NCBI GenBank assembly: GCA_003161205.1
Contig: PMOU01000397.1
Span: 2,596-8,587, forward strand
DNA length: 5,992 bases
Reading direction: 5' to 3'
DNA from: Actinomycetota bacterium
Lineage (GTDB): Bacteria; Actinomycetota; Actinomycetes; Streptosporangiales; Streptosporangiaceae
Of this stretch, positions 1-5,992 are shown piece after piece (position 1 is the first letter of the stretch; each line of letters starts with the position of its first letter). Under the pieces are notes generated by a model. It was not told where the DNA came from, did no database searches, and was given only the letters and a program-made list of their open reading frames with translations. A program made the position numbers and the translations under genes.

Positions 1-1083
<1,083 letters not shown>

Positions 1084-1101
1084 GCACGGCACACTGGGCG
1101 G

Positions 1102-2145
1102 ATGCCGAGGCCGCTCGCCACCCTGCCCAAGGCGCACCTGCACCTGCACTTCACCGCGGCGATGCGGCACAGGACCCTGGTCGAGCTGGCGGTCAACCGC
1201 GGCATCCGGCTGCCGCCCGCGCTCACCCAGGACTGGCCGCCGCGGCTGAGCGGCACCGACGAGCGCGGCTGGTTCCGGTTCCAGCGGCTGTACGACACCG
1301 CGCGTTCGGTGCTGCGCTCGCCGGATGACGTGCGGCGGCTGCTGACCGAGACCGCGCAGGACGAACGGGCCGAAGGCTCGCGCTGGCTCGAGATCCAGGT
1401 CGACCCGTCTGGCTTCGCCGGCCGGTTCGGCGGGATCACGGCCATGATCGAGCTGGTGCTCGACGCGGCCGCCGCGGCGGCGCGGGCCACCGGGGTCGGG
1501 ATCGGGGTCATCGTCGCGGCCAACCGGACCAAGCATCCCCTGGAGGCCAGGACCCTGGCCCGGCTGGCCGCCCAGTACGCGGGGCGCGGCGTGACCGGGT
1601 TCGGGCTGTCCGACGACGAGCGGCGCGGGCCCGCGCACGACTTCGCGGCCGCGTTCCGGATCGCCGAGCGCGCCGGGCTGCTGCTGGTGCCGCACGGCGG
1701 CGAGCTGGCCGGCCCGGCCAGCGTGGCCGCCTGCCTGGACGACCTGCACGCCGACCGCATCGGCCACGGCATCCGGGCCGCGGAGGACCCCACCCTGGTC
1801 AAGCGGCTGGCCGCCGAGGGCATCACCTGCGAGGTATGCCCGTCTTCCAACGTCGCCCTCGGCATCGCGCCAACCCCGTCCCAGGTGCCGCTCCGCACGC
1901 TGTTCGAGGCCGGGGTGCCGATCGCGCTGGGGGCCGATGACCCGCTGCTGTTCGGCCCGCGGCTGGCCGCGCAGTACGAGATCGCCCGGCACGCGCACGG
2001 GTTCACCGACGCCGAGCTCGCCGACCTGGCCCGCTCGTCGGTCCTCAGCTCGGTCGCCCCGGCACCGCTGCGGTACGAGCTGCTGACCGGGATCGACGGG
2101 TGGCTGGCGACCCCGCCGGAGGAGGAACGCTCGGGCGGGGGGTGA
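1102..2145 (+). CDS. add: Adenosine deaminase-family amidohydrolase
   Basis: This gene encodes a 347-residue zinc-dependent TIM-barrel enzyme of the adenosine deaminase family, expected to turn (deoxy)adenosine or a related aminopurine into the inosine form in the cytosol. The KAHLHLHF motif gives the metal ligands H14 and H16. PHGGE gives a further ligand, H198, and the proton-shuttling E201. RIGHG gives H222. CPSSN (246-250) and ALGADDP with D279 and D280 complete the site. Length matches bacterial members. Classical enzymes read ELHVHLDG at the first motif; here Glu, Asp and Gly become H12, T18 and A19, so the substrate may differ from plain adenosine. The ATG at 1102 sits 9 residues before the first motif. 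It is preceded by a weak GGGCGG and by a CACACT that could act as a -10 for a leaderless start. The gene probably forms an operon with the aminotransferase. Arg codons are CGG-rich (19 of 34). Confidence 0.9.
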   Translation: MPRPLATLPKAHLHLHFTAAMRHRTLVELAVNRGIRLPPALTQDWPPRLSGTDERGWFRFQRLYDTARSVLRSPDDVRRLLTETAQDERAEGSRWLEIQVDPSGFAGRFGGITAMIELVLDAAAAAARATGVGIGVIVAANRTKHPLEARTLARLAAQYAGRGVTGFGLSDDERRGPAHDFAAAFRIAERAGLLLVPHGGELAGPASVAACLDDLHADRIGHGIRAAEDPTLVKRLAAEGITCEVCPSSNVALGIAPTPSQVPLRTLFEAGVPIALGADDPLLFGPRLAAQYEIARHAHGFTDAELADLARSSVLSSVAPAPLRYELLTGIDGWLATPPEEERSGGG

Positions 2146-2201
2146 CAGCACGGCTTGTTTCGGACCCCGGGACGCGGAAGGTGTGGCGGGGGGTGACAGC
2201 A
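2134..2201. repeat. Perfect 17-nt direct repeat, two copies
   Basis: The sequence GGCGGGGGGTGACAGCA occurs exactly at 2134-2150 and again at 2185-2201, 51 nt apart. The first copy contains the TGA stop of the adenosine deaminase gene (2143-2145). The second lies in the gap before the convergent eccB gene. The bases after each copy are loosely similar (GGCTTGTTTCGG against GGCCGTTCGGCC), so the unit may have been longer and diverged. The block fills nearly all of the 78-nt intergenic space. It could be a dispersed intergenic repeat that also extended the reading frame end, or a local duplication. Confidence 0.75.
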
Positions 2202-2202
2202 G

Positions 2203-2214
2203 GGCCGTTCGGCC
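2203..2214. terminator. Short symmetric hairpin between convergent genes
   Basis: GGCC, a 4-nt loop and GGCC form a small stem located 9 bases past the eccB stop codon and about 57 bases past the adenosine deaminase stop. It could help termination from either side. The stem is only 4 bp and no U-tract follows on either strand, so support is weak. It is listed because no better terminator was seen between these convergent genes. Confidence 0.2.
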
Positions 2215-2223
2215 ACAAGGTCT

Positions 2224-3570
2224 TTAACTGCCTGCTGGGGCCTGCTGGGTCGCTACGGCGGGATCCAGCGCCGGGCCGGCCGGGACCAGGTCGAGGACCG
2301 ACGCCGGCAGCACCGTCGACTGGGCCGCGAGCTGGTAGCCGAGCACGGACGCCACCTCCGGCGCGGACAGCGCGTACCTCCGCGCGCCGGTCAGCAGGAA
2401 GTAGCTGACCCCGCCCGGCGACGCCGCGACCAGCGCGCCGTGACCGGGCGGCAGCCACACCTGATCTACCTGCGCCGTGCTGCCCGACCCGGTGCTGATC
2501 GCGCCGGGCGGCACGCGGCCGCCGCTGCTGACCTGCAGGCCGCCGGAACCGTAGCGCAGGCACAGCGGCGAGGTCGTGCCCGCCAGCGCGGGCACCTGCG
2601 CGGGCAGCCCGTGATCCGGTATCGAGGTACCGGACAGGCGCGCGGTCAGCTGGGACGGGGAAATGGCCTGCGGCGCGGGCTCACCGGGCTCGCGCTCGAG
2701 CAGCTGGGCCTGCGTCGGGGAGATCGGGGCCAGCTGCCCGCTGGCGAGCACGACGAAATCCTGCTGAGCCGAGCCGCTGCCGGCGATGAAGAACACCTCG
2801 CCCACCGGCACCAGGCCGCCCGCGGGTCCGGCCACCAGGGTGCCCGCGCCGCTGATGGCCGGCGCGGCGAAATCGGGTCCCCGCGGCACCGCGTCCAGCC
2901 ACGCCACCGGCACCTGCTGCGGCGCTGCGTCGCCGAACAGCGACAGCATGACCGGCCCGGCAACGGACAGCCGCTGCCCGTCCCACAGCACCCAGTCATC
3001 CCCCTGGCCGGTGGTGACCAGCAGCGCGCTCCCGGCCCCGAGCGGCGTCCCGCCGACCGCCTCGCCGCCGACCAGGGTGGACCGCGGCGAGCCACCCGGG
3101 ACCGGCTGCTCGCACACCGACCAGGGGCCCTGGACCAGGTCCGCGGCGGTCGGCAGGTCCTGCGGCAGGCCCTCGATGCCGATGACCGGCCCGATCGGGT
3201 AACGCGACAGGGCCGCCTGGGTCACCGTCACCTGGTTCACGTTCGCGGTATCGAGCACGAGCCGCGCCGACGCGTAGTTGACCGCGGGGCACAGCTCCCC
3301 GTCCTGGCAGGGCACGTACGCCGTCGCGGTGTCCTGGTCCACCGCCAGGGTGCCCGGCTCGGTCAGGCCGGTGACAGCGCCCGGCGCCAGCAGGCCGAGC
3401 ACGACGAAGATCCCCGCCAGGATGACCCCCGCGAGCACGCCGCCGACAGTGGCGACGTTCAGCCGACGCAGCGGCTGGTCGGGCGCGTCCGGGTCGCCGC
3501 ACAGCAGGGCCAGCGCCGCCCGCCGGGTCATCAGCCGGTGCGCCTGCAGCAGGTCCTTGCGATTCTGCAC
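2224..3570 (-). CDS. eccB: Type VII secretion system membrane protein EccB
   Basis: EccB is a core subunit of the ESX/type VII secretion membrane complex, with a short cytosolic N-terminus, one transmembrane helix and a large periplasmic/extracytoplasmic domain. The 448-residue product fits the family. It begins with the characteristic QAHRLMTRR (residues 9-17) and GDPDAPDQPLRR (25-36), then one hydrophobic helix at about 40-62. The family signature NYASARLVL follows at 98-106. WSVC (C153) and SPLC (C337) probably form the disulfide known in EccB proteins. The C-terminal VWLPPGHGALV and LVPAGPALDP are also typical. The extra pair C88/C94 brackets a short loop. The GTG start at 3570 places the QAHR motif correctly. 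The upstream eccD frame ends one base before it, so translation is likely coupled. No eccC, mycP, eccE or esx gene is visible; eccB is the last gene on this strand and converges on the adenosine deaminase. Confidence 0.93.
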   Translation of the reverse strand: MQNRKDLLQAHRLMTRRAALALLCGDPDAPDQPLRRLNVATVGGVLAGVILAGIFVVLGLLAPGAVTGLTEPGTLAVDQDTATAYVPCQDGELCPAVNYASARLVLDTANVNQVTVTQAALSRYPIGPVIGIEGLPQDLPTAADLVQGPWSVCEQPVPGGSPRSTLVGGEAVGGTPLGAGSALLVTTGQGDDWVLWDGQRLSVAGPVMLSLFGDAAPQQVPVAWLDAVPRGPDFAAPAISGAGTLVAGPAGGLVPVGEVFFIAGSGSAQQDFVVLASGQLAPISPTQAQLLEREPGEPAPQAISPSQLTARLSGTSIPDHGLPAQVPALAGTTSPLCLRYGSGGLQVSSGGRVPPGAISTGSGSTAQVDQVWLPPGHGALVAASPGGVSYFLLTGARRYALSAPEVASVLGYQLAAQSTVLPASVLDLVPAGPALDPAVATQQAPAGS

Positions 3571-3571
3571 C

Positions 3572-3931
3572 TCAGCCGCCCAGACCGCGCAGGTACCCGA
3601 GCACTCCGGCCACGGCCAGCGCCAGCGGGATCATGGCGATGATCGCGGCGGTCTCGGCCACGTCTGCCGCCCGGCCCCAGAACGGCGACGGCCGGTGCGC
3701 CGGCAGCCAGCCACCCGCCCCGATCACGATCGCGGCGCCCGCCGCGAGCAGCCCGAGCAGCGCCTCGGAGAGCCCCAGGCGCGCGCCAACCCGCTCCAGT
3801 GAGACCACCAGCCGCCAGCTCGCACCGAGGCTGATGGCTGCGGCGAATACGAAGGCGAGAAGCTGTGTGGTCAGGAGATCTCCCTCCTCGAGGGCACGCC
3901 GACCAGGCTTCCCGGCTCGCCGCCCGCCAGT
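3572..3931 (-). pseudogene. eccD: C-terminal remnant of EccD (type VII secretion), 5' part missing
   Basis: EccD is a membrane subunit of type VII secretion, normally around 450-500 residues with an N-terminal ubiquitin-like domain and eleven helices. Here the frame is open for only 119 codons, from an in-frame TAG at 3932-3934 (read on the minus strand) to the TGA at 3572. The end is family-like: LTTQLLAFVFAAAISLG forms one helix, LGLSEALLGLLAAGAAIVIG another, then SPFWGRAADVAETAAII and IPLALAVAGVLGYLRGLGG. These match the last helices and tail of EccD. Position directly upstream of eccB supports the call. No full-length start exists; the first canonical start is a GTG at 3808, which would cut into the helices. 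A CTG at 3874, preceded by AGGAGG, would give a 100-residue protein. It is either a truncated relic, a gene split by a join in the sequence, or, less likely, a short independent membrane protein. Confidence 0.62.
3883..3888 (-). promoter_or_regulatory. Possible ribosome binding site before the EccD-like fragment
   Basis: AGGAGG on the minus strand lies 8 nt before a CTG codon (3872-3874) in frame with the EccD-like fragment. This is ideal Shine-Dalgarno geometry, but CTG is a rare start. The same bases also read as Glu-Glu codons of the open frame, so chance is a real alternative. Confidence 0.25.
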
Positions 3932-3960
3932 CTAGCCTGTAGCGTCCGACGCGGTCTGAG
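3894..3960. other. Divergent spacer and likely sequence junction
   Basis: This stretch separates the truncated minus-strand eccD end from the plus-strand KdpD-like gene. No eccD-like frame survives beyond the TAG at 3932-3934, and no kdpC or other potassium-transport gene precedes the KdpD-like start. The two -10-like hexamers TAGCCT (3933-3938) and TAGCGT (3940-3945) could drive a nearly leaderless KdpD-like transcript, but no convincing -35 box is seen. Codon preference changes across this point. No inverted repeats, target-site duplication, tRNA end or integrase was found here. Confidence 0.5.
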
Positions 3961-5142
3961 ATGCCCGACGAACGAGGACACCTGAAGGTCTTCATCGGCA
4001 TGGCCCCGGGCGTGGGCAAGACCTACCGCATGCTCCAGGAGGGGATGGCCGAGGCCGACAGCGGGCGCGACGTGGTCGTCGGCTACCTGGAGTCGCACGG
4101 GCGTGCGGAGACCGTCGCGCAGGCCGAGGGCCTGGAGATCCTGCCGCGCCGTCACATCGCCTACCGCGGCACGCCGCTGGAGGAGATGGACCTGCCGGCG
4201 GTGCTCGCGCGCGCGCCGGAGCTGTGTCTGATCGACGAGCTCGCCCACACCAACGCGCCCGGCGCGGAGCACGAGAAGCGCTACGAAGACGTGCGCGCGG
4301 TGATCGACGCCGGCATCGATGTGTTCTCGACTGTCAACGTCCAGCACCTGGAGAGCCTGGGCGACCAGGTGACCCAACTGACCGGCTCGCGCACGCGCGA
4401 GACGATCCCCGACGAGGTGCTCTCGGCCGCCGATCAGGTGGTGCTGATCGACGTCACCCCCGAGACGCTGATCGCGCGCCTGCGCGCCGGCAAGGTGTAT
4501 CGCCCCGAGCGCGTGCCGGCTGCGCTGAACAACTTCTTCAAGATCGAGAACCTGGCGGCGCTGCGCGAGACCGCGCTGCGCCTCCTCGCCGAGGACGTCG
4601 AGATCAAGCGCCTGGTGCGCGAGCCTGCGCCGGTGCTGCGCCGCGACGAGGAGGGGCTGCCGGCCGCCGCGCTGGACAGTCCCCAGGCGATCGCCGAGCA
4701 CCTACTCGCGCTCGCGACGCTGGCGCCGCACTCCGAGCGGATCGTGCGCCGCGCGTGGCGCTCGGCCCAACGCCTGGACGCGCAGCTCGACGTGCTGGTC
4801 GTGCGCCCGCCCGGGCGTCCGCCCAGCACCGATGACCGCAGGCGCCTGGAGGAGCTCAGGCGCCTGACGGCGATGCTCGGAGCGCGCCTGCGGGTCGAGG
4901 AGGGCGAGGACGTGGCGTCGGCGGCGATCAAAGTCGCCCGTGAGCTGGGCGCGACCTACGTGCTGATGGGCACGCCCTCCGAGCGCCGCGGTCTGGCGCG
5001 CCTGGGCGCGAGCCCCGAGCGCTCCCTGCTGATGCGCCTGTTGCGGGGGCTGCCGGGCGTGGATGTGCGGATCGTCGCCGATCCGACGCTGCGGGCGCAC
5101 GGCAGCGAGGCGATGCTCTTCACCGACTCTGCCGTCGACTAA
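3961..5142 (+). CDS. kdpD: Stand-alone KdpD-type sensor protein (KdpD N-terminal domain plus USP domain, no kinase)
   Basis: The 393-residue product matches the cytosolic front half of the KdpD potassium sensor. RGHLKVFIGMAPGVGKT (residues 5-21) contains the Walker A motif. The text continues with VVVGYLESHGR, then LCLIDELAHTNAPG (88-101) with Walker B D92/E93, and STVNVQHLESL (123-133). Residues 260-375 form a universal-stress-protein domain ending in MGTPSERRG and LPGVDVRIV. Full KdpD proteins (near 900 residues) continue with four helices, GAF and histidine kinase domains; none is present and a TAA ends the frame, so this is a soluble sensor without its own kinase. Short forms of this kind are known in several bacteria, and in some KdpD proteins the USP domain binds cyclic di-AMP. 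An in-frame TAG at 3940 leaves ATG 3961 as the only sensible start; it has no clear ribosome binding site. No kdpFABC or kdpE is visible. Arg codons are CGC-dominated (33 of 45), unlike the genes to the left. Confidence 0.88.
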   Translation: MPDERGHLKVFIGMAPGVGKTYRMLQEGMAEADSGRDVVVGYLESHGRAETVAQAEGLEILPRRHIAYRGTPLEEMDLPAVLARAPELCLIDELAHTNAPGAEHEKRYEDVRAVIDAGIDVFSTVNVQHLESLGDQVTQLTGSRTRETIPDEVLSAADQVVLIDVTPETLIARLRAGKVYRPERVPAALNNFFKIENLAALRETALRLLAEDVEIKRLVREPAPVLRRDEEGLPAAALDSPQAIAEHLLALATLAPHSERIVRRAWRSAQRLDAQLDVLVVRPPGRPPSTDDRRRLEELRRLTAMLGARLRVEEGEDVASAAIKVARELGATYVLMGTPSERRGLARLGASPERSLLMRLLRGLPGVDVRIVADPTLRAHGSEAMLFTDSAVD

Positions 5143-5170
5143 GGGACATCTAAAAATGGGCCGGCGGGGA

Positions 5171-5219
5171 AGGTCGTGGGATAAGCGCCTCGTAAGACTG
5201 ATGAGGCCCCACGCAACCT
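5171..5219 (+). promoter_or_regulatory. Strong interrupted hairpin in the spacer (terminator or leader RNA)
   Basis: Three stacked stems are visible. AGGT (5171-5174) pairs with ACCT (5216-5219), CGTGGG (5175-5180) with CCCACG (5208-5213), and GCCTCGT (5187-5193) with ATGAGGC (5201-5207) including one G-U pair. A 6-nt bulge ATAAGC lies between the second and third stems on the 5' side, a 2-nt bulge CA lies on the 3' side, and the loop is AAGACTG. That makes 17 bp in 49 nt. It lies 28 nt after the KdpD-like stop and 28 nt before the next ATG. No U-tract follows, so an intrinsic terminator would be atypical but usual for high-GC bacteria. If transcription of the next gene starts upstream, it would be a 5' leader element. 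I do not recognise a known riboswitch class. Confidence 0.55.
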
Positions 5220-5247
5220 CGCACGTCCTACCCTGTTGCACATCGGT

Positions 5248-5992
5248 ATGAGAACACCTCCCCGCCTGCTCACGATCGCGATCGTGACGATCCTCGCCGC
5301 CGTGCTCGCGTCGGGGGCCATCGGCCAGGCAGGTGCGTCGGCCGGCCGCCCGGCGCGCGCGCACGCCGCCGGCTCCTACCAGGTCGGCCTCGGCGACGAG
5401 ACCGCCAGCATGTTCGCCAACCCGCTGTACAAGCAGCTCCACACCAAGATCGTCCGCTACATCGCCCCCTACGACGCCGTCGTGCACCCCTACTCGCTGA
5501 CCAGGGCAACCCAGTTCATCCACGACGCCGAAGCCCAGCACGAGCAGGTGCTGGTCGCCTTCTACCACTCCGAGTACACCCCCACGAAGCTGCCCAGCGT
5601 CAGCTCATATCAGCGCGACGTGCAGCGGTTCGTGAAGCTGTTCCCCAACGTCAGGCAGTACCAGTCCTGGGACGAGGCCAACCGCGGCAACGAACCGCAC
5701 CAGTGGTCGAGCCCGTCGGCGGTCGAAGCGGCCAGGTACTACCAGGCCCTGATCCGCGTTTGCAAGGGCTGCACGGTCATCGGCCTGGACGTGCTCGACC
5801 AGGCCTACATACAGCCGACGCTGCAGTACATCTCCGAATTCAAGCGCGAGATCTACCGCCTGGAGACGGTCATGCCGAAGATATGGGGGCTGCACGACTA
5901 CTCCGACGTCAACCGCCTGGAAAGCTGGCGTACCCGCGACATCGTGCGCGCGCTCGGCGGTCAGGTGTGGCTGACCGAGACCGGCGGGATCG
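5248..5992 (+). CDS. Secreted glycoside-hydrolase-like (beta/alpha)8 protein (3' end outside window)
   Basis: The 248 visible residues begin with a Sec-type signal peptide: MRTPPR, a hydrophobic stretch LLTIAIVTILAAVLASGAIG (7-26), then an Ala-rich region with possible cleavage after AGASA or AHA (about 32-40). The mature part starts with a first strand VGLGDE and continues as an alternating alpha/beta barrel. SWDEAN (140-145) and VWLTETGG (240-247) sit where clan A glycoside hydrolases carry the acid/base Glu and the nucleophile Glu, predicting E143 and E244. Other features are CKGC (172-175) and WGLHDYSDVNR (213-223). Function is probably hydrolysis of an extracellular or cell-wall polysaccharide; the substrate and family number cannot be given. 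ATG 5248 is chosen because the signal peptide follows directly. No Shine-Dalgarno is visible, and TACCCT at 5229-5234 could be a -10 for a near-leaderless transcript. Arg codons are CGC-rich (12 of 18), matching the KdpD-like gene. Confidence 0.8.
   Translation, partial: MRTPPRLLTIAIVTILAAVLASGAIGQAGASAGRPARAHAAGSYQVGLGDETASMFANPLYKQLHTKIVRYIAPYDAVVHPYSLTRATQFIHDAEAQHEQVLVAFYHSEYTPTKLPSVSSYQRDVQRFVKLFPNVRQYQSWDEANRGNEPHQWSSPSAVEAARYYQALIRVCKGCTVIGLDVLDQAYIQPTLQYISEFKREIYRLETVMPKIWGLHDYSDVNRLESWRTRDIVRALGGQVWLTETGGI
5270..5287. repeat. 18-bp perfect palindrome inside the signal-peptide codons
   Basis: TCACGATCGCGATCGTGA is its own reverse complement. It starts 22 bases after the A of the hydrolase ATG and encodes part of the hydrophobic core (Thr-Ile-Ala-Ile-Val). 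It could be a dimeric regulator's operator or, as RNA, a small hairpin near the start. Repeated ATC/GTG codons for Ile and Val make a chance origin plausible. Confidence 0.6.

Noticed and set aside
2440..3642. A 400-codon plus-strand open frame across eccB
   Set aside because: The product is low-complexity Arg/Gly/Ala/Gln text, while the opposite strand gives a full EccB with all family signatures.
3876..3892. BglII (AGATCT) and XhoI (CTCGAG) sites close together at the junction, suggesting a cloning linker
   Set aside because: Both sites lie within an open frame whose translation continues into the EccD-like helix, no further linker or vector sequence is present, and six-base sites this close can arise by chance.
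5181..5213. Possible fluoride riboswitch, because of CTGATGAGGCC
   Set aside because: The upstream pseudoknot partner loop and the AAAC segment are not found in the right order, the bases are better paired in the simple long hairpin, and no fluoride exporter gene follows.
3871..5568. Two long minus-strand open frames in the same register opposite the KdpD-like and hydrolase genes
   Set aside because: They are rich in Arg, Gln, His, Leu and Val without motifs, mirror the codon pattern of the sense genes, and are separated only by one stop. They are antisense shadows.

Overview
The window is high-GC DNA from an actinobacterium-like source. No tRNA, rRNA, CRISPR array, transposase or integrase is visible. 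The evidence is high GC at third codon positions, a type VII secretion core gene, and family versions typical of Actinomycetota. It appears to consist of two parts that do not obviously belong together, meeting between about 3895 and 3960.

Left part (1 to about 3.9 kb). A class I aspartate/aromatic-type aminotransferase, cut by the left edge, is followed 18 nt later by an intact adenosine deaminase-family hydrolase on the same strand. Facing them on the minus strand are an intact eccB (ESX/type VII secretion membrane protein) and, immediately upstream of it, only the C-terminal end of what looks like eccD. The 78-nt gap between the convergent add and eccB genes holds a perfect 17-nt direct repeat, whose first copy overlaps the add stop codon. 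These genes prefer CGG for arginine (29 of 52 Arg codons in the aminotransferase plus add, hand count).

Right part (3961 to end). A soluble KdpD-type protein (P-loop K+-sensor domain plus universal-stress-protein domain, no transmembrane or histidine kinase part) is followed after 105 nt by a secreted glycoside-hydrolase-like protein that runs off the right edge. Both prefer CGC for arginine (45 of 63, with only 6 CGG). Stand-alone KdpD sensors and this type of secreted (beta/alpha)8 hydrolase recall Thermoleophilia/Solirubrobacterales, but that assignment is from memory. The spacer holds a strong 17-bp interrupted hairpin, and the start of the hydrolase gene holds an 18-bp perfect palindrome.

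Functionally, the left part combines amino-acid/purine housekeeping genes with the tail of a secretion operon. The right part combines a putative K+/second-messenger sensor with an exported carbohydrate-active enzyme. The most notable observation is the junction: eccD loses its 5' end there, codon preference switches, and no mobile-element gene explains it. Horizontal acquisition, deletion or an assembly join are all possible, and the sequence alone cannot decide. No clearly new multi-gene system is visible.
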